Assembly (NCBI GenBank): GCA_032158295.1
Contig: CM063251.1
Coordinates: 9,773,016-9,837,015, forward strand
Length of the DNA: 64,000 bases
Origin: Pycnopodia helianthoides
Taxonomy: Eukaryota; Echinodermata; Asteroidea; Forcipulatida; Asteriidae
Direction of reading: 5' to 3'
The translations under genes and the position numbers were made by a program. Under the pieces are notes generated by a model. That model saw nothing but the letters and a program-made list of their open reading frames with translations, did not search any database and was not told where the DNA came from. Position 1 is the stretch's first letter; each line of letters begins with the position of its first letter. Positions 41,119 through 53,600 of this stretch are shown here, one piece after another.

Positions 41119-42876
41119 TTATTAACTACTCAGCGCTAGGACTCGACCATAATTTTATCATATTCTACCCATTGGCCTTGGGCTCCCATTATTAAATGAC
41201 TGTGAGCATTTTCAAAGCAATACAGAGGTGTATAAGGGAAGTGTCTGGGTTTGACTTTAACTTTTTGAAGTGACTAGCCAGCGAGACCAGTTAGCTTTTC
41301 ATTTCACTTGATATGCAGCTTTTTTTATTAGTCCATATTTCATATTGATAGGGATGCTTATCAACACTGAACTAGCCAGCTGGACCACTTGGAGAGAATT
41401 CTGACTGGTCCTTGAGGTGTTTTAACTAGTATTTGGCCAGCTGTTAAGGGAGACTCCTGGGTGATTGATGCATTTGTATGTCTTTGAAAATGTTGATTTG
41501 TATTGTACATACAGTGAACAAAGTTAGAAAATAACCTTGATAAGTACTAAGGTCGGTTGGGTCCTTTGTTTTGTTAGACAGATGTAGTATCCCAGTACTT
41601 CCTTAGAATATAATAAAGATTTGGACAACTCCTGATTACAGTGTTGGACACACAGTAGGAACAATACAACTTTGAGGAATAACTGTTTGTAATTCAAGCT
41701 TACATTGTAAAAGGTGTAAGATTTAAAGTTAAAGTACAGGGTTGGTAATCATCAAATTAATGATAAATGAATGATGGTCGGTTTCAGTCTGCAAGCTTGT
41801 CTCTTATAAAGTTTACATGCATACCAGTGCCAATCCGGATAAGTTGTTTCCATCTGAAATACTATGGAAGTACTATTTGTTCCTACTGAATGCAGAAAGC
41901 CAATATTCTCAATGTATGGATTTAATGATCGCACCGAGAATAAAGAACAATTTGATTTTTTGTTTTTGTCCCTACGCTAATGTACGACACAACAATGAAT
42001 ACTTGGCATTTGCCAAGTCCTTGGGGGGAAAAAAAAAAAAAAAAACAATTCCCAGGCTTCAGGTGGTTGGATTCCAGCTTCCAATATAATGTCAACATTG
42101 CTATCATTCTGTGACGAATGAATGCAAAGTCACATAAATGCAACAATGAAAGTAATAATAATAATAATGGTAATACAATCTTGAGTTACAGATGGTAGCC
42201 ATTTCATCAAAAGATAATTTTCAATGGGTGATCATGTGAAATTGAGAAGGAAAGTGAACAGAACTTGTCTTTCTTTGGTTGTACTTTCATAGACACCTTG
42301 CAACTTTAATTGTGATTATTCTGTCTTTATTACAAAACACTAAGGTACATCGAATTATTCAAATTAGAAAAGAAACAACCTTAGCCTGAATATGCAACAA
42401 TGGAAAATGTTGTTTTAAGCTGGGAATTTTGGGGGAATTTAGGGTAATAAAACAAACAAACAAACAAACGCTTTCAAAACAAATCACCAGTCATGTGTTT
42501 CTTAGAAACTAGATATTGAATACTCTTCCAGACAACAATGACATGCCTTTGGTTCACACCCCTTGAGAGGCATCAAGTCTTTTGCTGTTACAGCAAAATA
42601 TAATACTTACCCTATTTATAAAAAAAGATAAGAAAAGAGATTGTACCAAAAGATGTTTTTCTGTCAACTGCTTTTCCTGCACAATTTGATGCTCCAAGGT
42701 CTTGCCTAGACCAATCCTTACTTGCACGGATCCGCCATGTGCGTGTAGAGCCTAGACTTACATGCTTCATTTGTGTTGTATTTATGTATCTGTTTGGATG
42801 AAACTGTCATTACCATGACAATACAGAGTTACATAATGCTTCTATTCACTGCTGTTCCCACTTTGAGAATCTACAC

Positions 42877-42918
42877 GCAAATGGCTGACCGCAAATGGCT
42901 GACCGCAAATGGCTGACC
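42877..42918. repeat. 14-bp tandem repeat, three units
   Basis: GCAAATGGCTGACC three times without change. Confidence 0.92.
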
Positions 42919-44277
42919 ATGCAAAGGGCGAATAGACAAGCCCCAGAGCTACCCATTTACGGCACCTTAGTTTAAAGCAGAATACAATGCGTCAAATTGT
43001 GTAGCAAAAGCGCGTATAATAGCTAGAATCAGGAAAATTATTATGCATCAGTGCTATATTTTGTGAAAAAGTTAAACCTATATGGTAAATATCAAGTATG
43101 TTGTATGTATTTTGAGAAATGCTTATTTGTTTTATGACAAAACAGAAATATTAAAATGAAAAAAATGTAAGTGTCAAAAGAAAAAGTTTTTGAGTCATTG
43201 CTTATTTTAAGATTTTTTGTAAGAGTGTTTGAGTCATGTTGTTTAATCAGCATGATATTTTTTGCATTTTTTAAAGATGCATTCTAAAGGGTTAACTTGA
43301 ATCAATTTTGTACCGTTGCAAAGCTGTCTCCTTCGTCAACCATAACACAAAAAATAGAACAATGAACAGCTTTGTATTAGAAAAATTGCGTGTTATGATT
43401 TATAAAGAAACCATTGCTAATAAAAAAGGAGCTAGGACTCATTCCCATACATGTACATATTGTTCATATACAAGGACATTCTCCAACATACAATCTTAAT
43501 TAAGTGAATTGAATTGTTACAAATTTTACATTTTGTGATTGTAAAGGTCAGAATTGTAGTCGAGTGACTTGGGTTGAGTCAGAGTCTCGAATCATTTGGT
43601 TTGAGTTAGAGTCGGCAGGTCATGAGTCATTTTACGCTTGTTTATATCATTGCAAAAATTGTTAAATGTAGTAAAATAAAGTTTATTGAAAATAAGTGAT
43701 GTGTCTTGCAAGTCACCAGACACACCTTAGTCGCGATTGTCAAGTCAGTGTCATGACAGTCAAGTTTAAGTCTTTTTAGATGTGGTCGAGTCGAGTCCAA
43801 TTACCAAATCGGAGTCTTGGACTACTCGTACTATAAAGGACCTTCTCCCAAGAGAGGTTCACTATTTGTTGGAAGCGGGAGGCCGGGTGAACCATACTAA
43901 ATAGACCCCTTGCATCTTCCATCACAAGCTAAACAGCACCCTCACTGTAAAAGGAAGACTCCCCTATTGTTTGAGAGTTGTGCATGTCACCTCTTCCTTC
44001 CTCCATCCATGCTTACATGCTTGCACAATTCCTTTTTTTACCTCGGGGTTGGCAGCTTGTAGGCAAAAAACTGGTATGCCAAACTGATTATCATTAGGTG
44101 TAAACCCTCAACTTTGTTTAAACAATAATTTCTAGGAGGGGGCAGGGTCATGCAATTAATAGATTGTGTAATTATGACAAGTTACAGTAACCTGGGGGGT
44201 TTTGTGCTTCTACTTTTGAGGAGACTAGTCCTATTTGGCTTGGCAAGTCAGGAGGGGCCATGTTTCCTAAACACTAC

Positions 44278-44330
44278 CCTTTTGTCAAGGCCTTCGTGGC
44301 TTGGACAGCTTCGTAAACAGCGGCAAGGCC
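44278..44330. repeat. arm of fold-back element at the YME1L1 promoter
   Basis: CCTTTTGTCAAGGCCTTCGT and GGCTTGGACAGCTTCGTAAA match both arms of the 351-bp element at 62931-63281. Only one arm is present. Confidence 0.7.
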
Positions 44331-44643
44331 AGCGCCACTCGTTAACAGTTACGTAAATTGCGCCCTCTGTCGATATTATTTGCTTACACACATGACATCA
44401 TACCAACTGCTTCTTGCGTGAACACTTTACTACACGTCCGCCGTATCACAGACAGCTAGCAATACGCATGCTGCATTCTGCATGCATCTGATGACCAGCA
44501 AGCGAATGACATAACGCGGCTCCATAAAAATGTTGTAATTGATGACAATTTTTAGGAAACAGTTACAAAACCTTTAAAGCTGCCAACTAGATATAACTTA
44601 TAAGCATTGTAGTCTCAGTCATAGGCACGTATAGTATGCAGAG
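44331..44643 (+). promoter_or_regulatory. presumed YME1L1 promoter and 5' UTR
   Basis: This is the interval upstream of the YME1L1 ATG. It holds several CG dinucleotides (CGTCCGCCG near 44434, ACGCGGC near 44514) and GCGCCCTCTG at 44359-44368, which resembles a CTCF core. I see no TATA box at a clear distance. Its left edge abuts an arm of a fold-back element (about 44278-44330). Confidence 0.35.
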
Positions 44644-44679
44644 ATGTTCTCTGTAAATGGATTAACCATACAAGTACAG
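44644..44679 (+). CDS. YME1L1: YME1L1 exon 1 with start codon
   Basis: It encodes [12 protein letters not shown], then donor GTAAGT at 44680. Human YME1L1 begins MFSLSSTVQPQV, so both the start Met and its MFS context are conserved, which supports this short exon. The next exon continues on a whole codon. Confidence 0.85.
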
Positions 44680-47600
44680 GTAAGTAAATAATGTCAATAC
44701 TTGAAAATGAAGGTCGAATTTTCCATTCGGCGTTTTGTCCGTTGTTGTTGTCACCGGGCGGTCTGACACTGACTGATTTTGAACGTTAGGTTTTGGGGCA
44801 CATATGGGATGTCACAATGGTGCAAGTACAAAGGGGATGGTTGGAGGATTACCTTTCTTAGACCAGTAAGTTGCATGCATTTTCTAAGTGCCAGGATAAA
44901 ATGCGAATGTTAATTTCCCAGAGGCACTTACAATTGACAAAGGCTATTTCGGTAGCTAGCTAATAATATAAATAAAGTACAACAGCAAGTAAAACGCAAC
45001 AGATTTTTACTTTTGGTCGATTTTCGTTTTCTTTTTTCCCAAACAGAAACATGGTCAAATTATGTCAAATAAAGCTCTTTATATGTGAAATGCAGTTGTA
45101 AAAACAGAATCATGGTAATACAATTGTACTTGTAGTATTCGCCATCTTGTTGTTAAAAGTAAAACCCTTTCCTTACCACCATAGGCAACTTTAGTCAACT
45201 GCACTCATATAGTCATACCCCTATTCCTTACCATTGGCATTGGTGACTTTAGTTGACCAAGCTCACACACACTGACTAAAAACACTCAAGCCTTGGCTCA
45301 AAGGCCATTAGTTAAAAAAACGTAGTTACGTTAGTTGAGATGATCGTCACCCTCCATTCTCTCACATTCGGGAGGGGATGGAGGGTTACGGATATCGCAA
45401 ATCTATAGTTTTGTCCATGTTCAACCTCCACACCCAAATTTATCATCATTGGAAAGAGAAAGATATGATCTCTCTAAAAAAAAATAGCGCTACTACTACT
45501 AGGCAATCCCTTCAAACTGGAATGGAAGGATCCGAAATGCCAAACGTGTACATAGCGTCTTAGTTGTGTACAAAAAAAGTGTATTCGAGATTGCAGATCA
45601 CACCCAGGAAACAAATACATGTACCAAGAACTTGGACATTTATTGGCCAATATATCTCAGTGATTTCTTGGTAATAAAAGAAAATTTAATAGGTAAGACA
45701 TTTGCTATTACTTATTTTGCCGTATAGCAATATCTTCAAGCCTTAGAACAAAAACTTTTGTTGTATAAGAATGTGTGCTTCACGCTTGAGTGGTCAACAA
45801 ATCGGTCACCAGCAGTTGTTTATGTCAAAACAATTTGGTGATGAGAAAGTTAAGGGGCAGATTTGTTTACGTCAAACATGCTTTGCGAGTTGCAGAGCTG
45901 AGTTGGGAGCAGCAATGAGTGTTCGGAAAAAAATCTGCCCCTTAAAAAAGATGGATCATATAACCTCAATTTCAAGATGACTCAAGATGGTCTGTATTAA
46001 GCGCTTTATAAATGCGAGCTATTATTATTATTATATAACCGCAATTTCAAGTGCTTACTAATTGATGCATTCAGAATAAAACAAAAACAAACAAACCAAA
46101 CTAAAGCCAGTCATCTTCCCATGTACAAAGTCGTAGTTCTTCTAATTCATTATGACAAACTGTCATCATGTAGTCAACCAACTTGTATTATAGATGTACC
46201 ATCATAAAGAAAAATGCGCAATTATTTGTTTGTGCTCAACTGATTGCAGAAACTACATGTAATTCATTACAGCGCTAACAAAATAACTATTTCAAAAACT
46301 GAACACTTTTACAGCAACTGCTAGGGCCTCTGCCCCATCTTGCATCCATATTGAACTCAGTCAAGACAACATCGTGGGATCCTAGTGCTGCAGCATGTGC
46401 CCTCAGACACATTCGACAACAACGCAGGAAGCAGTCAAGTCATCAGAACAATGCAACTGATCTAGAACTACTTGAGGAGAGTCTACAAAATGTGAGTGAG
46501 CACAATCTGAGAGGCTGAGTGTTGTTAACTGGTCAACTATTTTGGGGGGTTTTGTAAAAGGAGTTATCCGCTTTACCTCAAAAGACTTGCATGGTAAAAC
46601 TTGAAGCTGTGCATGGTGGAGACAAGTGGTGAAGGTACATGTAGGTTTGCCGTGACACCATGTAAATAAATTTATTTACATGGTGTCAGCCGTCAGGGCA
46701 AATCTACCTTCCTTGAAAGACTTGCATGTTGAACATGATTGGTAATGACCTGTTTTGGAAAATACATCACAATCACTGTTCACGTACTCACTTTGTGAAA
46801 GAGAAGGAACAAGTAGCAGTCAGTGAGTCTTGTCCACATAATTTGTTATTTATGCCTCCGAATTTGCACTATTGTACAAATTTAACATGTTTAAATTTAA
46901 CAAGTTTTTATTGTTTGTCCTACGAAAACTAGAAAAGAAAACGTACCTCTTTTAATTTGTTTTTTTACATGAATCAAATAACCTTGTAACAGCTGATTGT
47001 TGCAATACTAGAATTTGAGGGCTTAATATGCCCCAGCTTTAAGCTAGTCAGACTTAATTGTAAGTGAATGAACCCAGGCTACTACTAGTACTAGTGAAGG
47101 AGTGAGGGTTTCGCTTGTTGCTTCACATACATTACTATACACATATTTAAAAAATGTTTCCTGTTGTATAGACCATGTAACCAGTGACATCGCATGTTTA
47201 CAAAAGAGCCAAAGAGCCTGGACTTCCTGCAGGCATGATTTGTACACATATCAATGCAAGAACACATGAAATCTTATATTTTATGGAGATTGCACTGTCT
47301 GATTTTTATCAACTGTTGATATGAAGAAAGGGGGCACATCTCAAAAGTTGTTTGACTGTTAATTTTTTATAAGTCTTGAATTTAAATGTCCCGTGGCTGC
47401 TGCTTCCCAGGTTGTATCGTAAACTTGGGTGTGATCCCTGGCTACACGGCAGTTAACGGTTGTATGGCTTCTGACTGGCACCCCGAACAAAGATATTGAC
47501 AAAATAGGGAGACCGCCAATATAGGGCTAGATAGCTCAGTTGGTAGAGCGCCGGTACGTTAATCCGGAGGTCGTTGGTTCAAATCCCGCTCTAGTCAATT

Positions 47601-50600
47601 TTTCTTTGTTCAACCCCCATACTAAGTCTTGAATTTATGCGGAAATTATGACACAAATTGTAAAACTTCCGTATTACCAATGTAATATCTCGCCTGCCAG
47701 AAAGGCACTGGAATGTATTAGGTCACTATTTCAGAGCTGCCAACTCTCACTGATTCTGCAGAAAGTGCCCTAAAAATAAATCAATCTTTCCATTTTCAGA
47801 TGAACAAATTTGGAAATCTCCCTGATTATAGCAACTTTTACCCTATTATATTGAATGTATTCTAAATATCTCCCTGATTGTTGTACAACATCTCCCTGAT
47901 TGCAAGATGCAAATGTTGGCAGCTCTGCTATTTTTGTAATCAAAGGTTACATGGGCTATTGAGTAACTGATTATCTTTTACCATACTCTTAGATTGGTTT
48001 AAATGTGAAAGAGCTGGGTACGGCACACCTCCCTGATGCATGGCCAGAAAGTATCCTACCAAAGATCCCTGCTAGACAGAATGATGACAGAACATGGAAA
48101 GCATCACATATATCAACACACTCCTTCTTTGAAAATAGAAATGGTAAGAGACTAATATGAATACAGCGCTTCTGCTTCGAAAATAAACCTTAACCATAAT
48201 ATTAAAAAAATCAGAGTTGCATAAACGATTACTAAGAGTACATCTTTGTCTAGAATCTCTATTAAGTGAATTCTCCTCTTGTTGAGACTGGACCTTAACC
48301 CTTACCCTCCCAAATCGTTCTGTATCATCTTGAGCCCTTTTCAAATGACAGCAATTTAGCAGGTGTCCCTTGCTTAATTTTAGCACGGTTGTGAGATTTT
48401 ACTAGTTGCACTTTGTGTGAAAGGGCAACAATGTTTAAACAGTCCAAGGTCCCTAGTGAAATCTTCTCAAAAGTTGCTAAACTTTGTCAGAGGTCCGGAC
48501 CTAGATGACAAAATCTTCCGCTAGCGGAATTTTTGACTAGGCTCGTGCGTGAAGTGTGAAGGGAACCTTTGCCAAAATGGAGTGATCAGAAGGACTGAGG
48601 GCCTCGAGCCCAAATAACAATTGCTCATCACTAGATTAGGCAGTCCACTCTTATCCAAGTCCAAATGATTTAATTTGGATTGACATGGGATCGGAAGATA
48701 TTGGAGTATTGAAGGAGTTAAAGAGCATGATAGTGATGCAAATTGTGACATATACGCACTGTGATTCCCGTCCATTGTGCCAGCAGAATTTACAGGAGTC
48801 GGTAAGTACTGTCATCAGACATTGGTAAAGAGCTAAGCTCCAATGACTTGCTCCAATTATTTGCTCCTTATTTATGAAGCAAGAATTTACACCACACATG
48901 GTCCATAAGAACAGACATATTTTCTTTCACTTTATGTTTAACAATCAACTGGTAAAGTCTGTATGTTTTACTTCTGTTGTCCTTTTTGTTTCAGGGTTTC
49001 CAGAGGACTTCTTACGCATTCAAGGTGCGTCATCGGTCTTCAGCCACAATCATCCGCATGTCAAGTACAGGTTAAGCACGCAGAGTAGACCACTGACAGG
49101 TAACTACTGCACTTAAAATTATGGGCAGATTTGGAGTACACTCATTGTAACGAATTGTTTCAGAATCTGCCACTTTGGGCTTTTTTCACAATTGACATTT
49201 TAGGTCTTATTTACTGAGTACAAAGGAATTTTAAGCATGCAATTCTGTTGGTGCATAGTGTTTCAGGGTTCTGCCCACAGTGGTCGGTGCCGGAAAACCC
49301 GCCCGGCACTCAGGATTCCCCAACCACCACTGCAAGAATTTTCTCTGTTTCCGACCACCACACATTTTCCAAATATTTAAATTACACTTGCAATTTCCTT
49401 TCAAAGGTTTTCAACGAAATGTAAAATTGGGTATTTACCAGTAAAAATGGTATCCGAAGCCATTCATTTTGAATACTTCCTTGATTTGAGTATATTTATA
49501 TGATCTACCGTGTAACTGATCCATCTCGCAATGGTTTTCCAGGGAAACATTTTTCCACCACTAAAGAAATCCTGGGAAGAACCCTGGTGTTTAAGTATTA
49601 TTCTGGTTATGAAACCACGGATGCCTTGAATGTGAACTTCATTACTGTAACTCAGAAGTCTGAGGAATCCTGTAGAGAAGGGTTCTTGCAATAAACTAGA
49701 AACACTGGAAGATAAACCCCTACTCTTCTACGAAAGTGTTCTGGGTTTTTGCGTGCACTGCTTATCATAGTACACATGACCTAGGGCTTTATGTCCCATC
49801 TGAAGGACAAACAAGCCTAAGTAACTTGCTCAAGCATCATAAACCAGCTAGGCTGGGATTTGAACACTGTGAATGACAGAACTTGAATGTGGTGCACTAG
49901 ACCGCTCGGCCACGGTGCTCTATTGAAAAGAGAAAAGTCTGGTGTGTGTGCACTCAATGTGCAGCTTGTGGCCCAATGACTTTCCAATGTACTCATTGAG
50001 GTAACAGACCAATTTTGTCTGTTTGACAAAAGAGTTTTTTTTTTTTTTAATAATTTGAAAAAGCTGCTTTAGAATTTGTTCTTAATTCTTGCTATCGGGA
50101 ATGAAAAGGTGCTTGCTAACTATCAAGACTGTCTGTAATTTTCACCGATGTATGCAGCTTGTTTAGCTTCAGCAGGCACGATGTTCTTCCTACGTTGGTC
50201 TGATTTCCGATTTTTGCATGGCCTCAGTCTATTTAGGTCATTTTAGTATGCCATTTAAGTAACAAACAATCTATATGCACTTCTAGATGGGAAGCATCAT
50301 GCCATTTAAAGGCAGTGGATACTTTTCGTAATTACTCAAGAAATACATTACCATGAAAACTTACTTAGTAAGGAGCACCTGAGAGCTGCTGATACATCTG
50401 ATCTCAGGCATATGAAGGTGCTCACACGGTTCTATGCAACAAGGGTGTTTTTTTAGGTGTTCGGGCATTCCGCCCGAAAACCTATTGTTACTGTTCTTTT
50501 TTTTTTTTTTCCACTTTATCTGAGATCCTTCTCTCGCAATTTTCGCCAAAAGTATAACTCCTAGAGACTTGAAACTTATCATGCACTTAGACCTTAGTGT

Positions 50601-53600
50601 ATAGACGAAACCGCAACTTTTTCGGGGCGATGACGTCATCGACGACGTCATCGACGACGTCATAACATCCAAAATAAAAAATAATGAGAAAAACTGTAAA
50701 TCGTCATATCTAGAGAACCATAAATGATAAATACATGATCTTTGCTTCATATGAAAGTTCAACATTTTGTTTACAACTCTTACACAGAATGTGACCCCAT
50801 GTGACCTTTACTTCCGGTCGAAAACGGACGTTTAAGGTTTTTTTGGCGGAAACGTTGTATCCTATGAACCAAATATGGTACACCTTTAATCATTGTATCA
50901 TCTGAAGGCCCTTGAACAGTTCTACAAATCTTTCATTAGGTACGACCCCATGTGACCTTTACTTCCGCTCAAAACCGGAAGTTGAATTTTCTTACATAAA
51001 GAAAACTCGTCATATCTCATGAACCATAAACGTTTTAGACTTAAAACTTCACAAATACTTAGACCTTTGTGTTTAAATATGTATGTGTGAAATTCGGTTT
51101 GATGATGTCATCGATGACGTCATAACAATAAATCACTGTTTAATATTTAGAAAAATCATAATTGGAGAATCACAAATGCTACATGTAAGATACTTGCACA
51201 ATAAAAAATCTCTTGTCAGATTATGCAAATCACATACACAATGTGACACCATATGACCTTTGCTTCCGGTTGAAACCGGAAGTTCAAAATTCAGATTTCA
51301 AACGTTCATTTCTCATAAACCAAGAAGGCTATTGTCTTGAAACTTACTATGTATATAGATTGTAGTATGTATATGACACCCAAATTATTTTGGTGCGTTG
51401 ACGTCATCGATGACGTCATAACAATTAATCAACGTTTAATATTAAAAACAATCATAATCGGAGAACCATAAATGCTACACGTAAGGTACTTGCACCATAA
51501 AAAAGCTCCGGCCGAATTGTACAAATCACATTCAAAGGGTGACCCCATACGACCTGAGATATATTTCTAAGTGAAATTGGCCATTAAAATATCAAAATCT
51601 CGATCCAATACCTTACGTGGCATGTGGCATACTACTCGCGACTGATTCCAGTGCAACGGAGTGGAAGCTAGCCTTATGTCAAGACGCTTGTTGCCTGACA
51701 TTTAATTGCTATGCCATTTCATTCAAACACAATCTGACATCACTCACGAACACCTGTGTGTTTGTTGTTTACAAACACTGTACGTCTAGTCTTTCATTAT
51801 TTTCTTGCAACTTCAATGACCAATTGAGCCCAATTTTTTTCACAGGCTTGTTGTTTTATGCATATGTTGGGATGCACCAAGTGAGAATACTAGTCGTTGA
51901 CAATTACCAAAAGTATATCCTGCCTTTAAGCCCCAAATTGTTCAGAGATGTAAATTATTAATGGTTGCTGAGATCTACAAAAGTGCATGCGACTTTCTCA
52001 TTCAGCAGTTCTCCTTTTAACTAGAAACATTCTTCACTGTTCAATGTAAAAAACTGTTAAATAACATTTCTTTGATTGTCTGCCATTCAACACGTATTTG
52101 GTGGTATAAATGGTGGTGAAATATGGGAGAGAGAAGGTAGCTGGAACTGACCATAGTGAGTACTTTGTTGAAACTCTTCCTGTAGGTTTTCAGCAGAGCA
52201 GAGGGTTTAAGACAAAGAGATCAGGAACAGCTCGTAAGCTTGCAACAACTGGACGAGGTGCAGATGAATCAATAGGGGTATTATCTGGCTTCATACAGGT
52301 AATGTCTACATGATACAATTGAGAGAAAATAGAAGTAGCTGTTGCAAACTGCTTACCAATCAGCAGGACCTCTGGTATAAATGCAAAAAAGTAGTGAGTG
52401 GCCTGACGTTTTGACTCTAGCAGAGTCTCTCTCGAAGTAAGACGAGAAAGACTGCTAGGATCGAAACGTCAGGCCATTATACAACTCTATGATGTGGGTC
52501 CATGGTGTTTGTACACCGAGGGGGCAAACGGCTCCCGAGTCGAAGCCGAGGGTACCATTTGCTCCTGAGGGTGTACAAAACCCAAGGACACTATCACAGA
52601 GTGTGCAACAATTGTTTTGTTATACCATGTTACACAGATTCCTCTTCTTTTGAGGCGATCTATTGTCATGTTTTTACATTATTACAGAGAAATTGGCACA
52701 TGTTAAAGTTTAGCTGTGGTATCTTGTGAATGATACTGATTATTATTTGATGGTTTAGAAAGAGACAACTCAATTCATTTGTTCTTCCTAAAACCAATTC
52801 ATTGTCAAGTAGGTGCATTGTAACAAAAACTGTTTTTGCTGATACTAGTTTATCAGTTGTTGGTTTCATGTCATTACACGTTTATGCACATAGCCATCCC
52901 ATATTATGCTTGTTTTCAGGATTGGTATGGGAAAATTGTTATTATGTTGAATTAAGTAAAAAGTATTATGTTGGATTAAGAGCTTGTGTTTGGTCAAACC
53001 TGTTAGTTCCCTGAAATTATAGTAGTAAATGTTCAAAAACAAGATATATCAAGTTTTTTTTGAAAAAACAAAAACATTGGTTATTTTGTTTTGATACGGG
53101 CATTAACAAAAAATCTGCCACATGTTATCTTGTTTAGGTTTTACTGATAAAATCTTAGTATCGTTTGCTAAAAATTAGCACACTTGCTAATCATCCCCTG
53201 GAAACAATGACAAGTTAAACAACAAACAAACAAGAGGAACATAAATGTGATGCGATCAAGCTACATGAGTCTTTTGTCGACCCTTGTCAATTTTGTTTTT
53301 TTAATCTATTTGAAAGAAGTACAATCTCAGCTTTAAGGATATGAAAACCCCGTGTTGATATCACCTTTAGTTCAAAAGTGATGGAAGTAAAAACACCAAG
53401 AGATGTATAGAAATGTACACCCCTGTCAACGCAATTTGGCCTGTTATTCAATAATGCATTTACCGACAAATGACTCATTTAGCTTGACTGCATCACAAAT
53501 ATCAAATTCCTTTCTGAGGCCGATCCCCTTGCCATATGATTAAAGCTTCTGATAGACTTAGGAACGTTCTCCTTTGAAGCATCAACAGTTTTCAAGCTTT

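Larger units (their letters stand above)
39497..44277. other. intergenic region between TBC1D5 and YME1L1
   Basis: No gene seen. It contains two tandem duplications (40235, 42877), repeat family J at 40925-41118, poly-A at about 42029-42045, (AAT)n at 42154 and several low-complexity stretches. Confidence 0.5.
47172..47690 (+). repeat. repeat family H, copy 2, split by SINE T
   Basis: The left part 47172-47384 and right part 47623-47690 match 33770-34048 and 62160-62436. The SINE at 47385-47622 separates them and the break shows TAAGTCTTGAATTTA on both sides. Confidence 0.85.

Noticed and set aside
47525..47596. Functional tRNA-Asn gene
   Set aside because: C at position 33, a mismatched anticodon stem and its place inside a repeated SINE argue against a working tRNA.
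50361..50765. 134-codon - strand frame with repeated [12 protein letters not shown]
   Set aside because: The repeated residues come from the CRE palindromes in the mobile element; not a gene.
51758..51789. Calling the insertion a canonical Helitron
   Set aside because: The 5' end is not TC and the site is T-T rather than A-T, so only a Helentron-like reading is offered.
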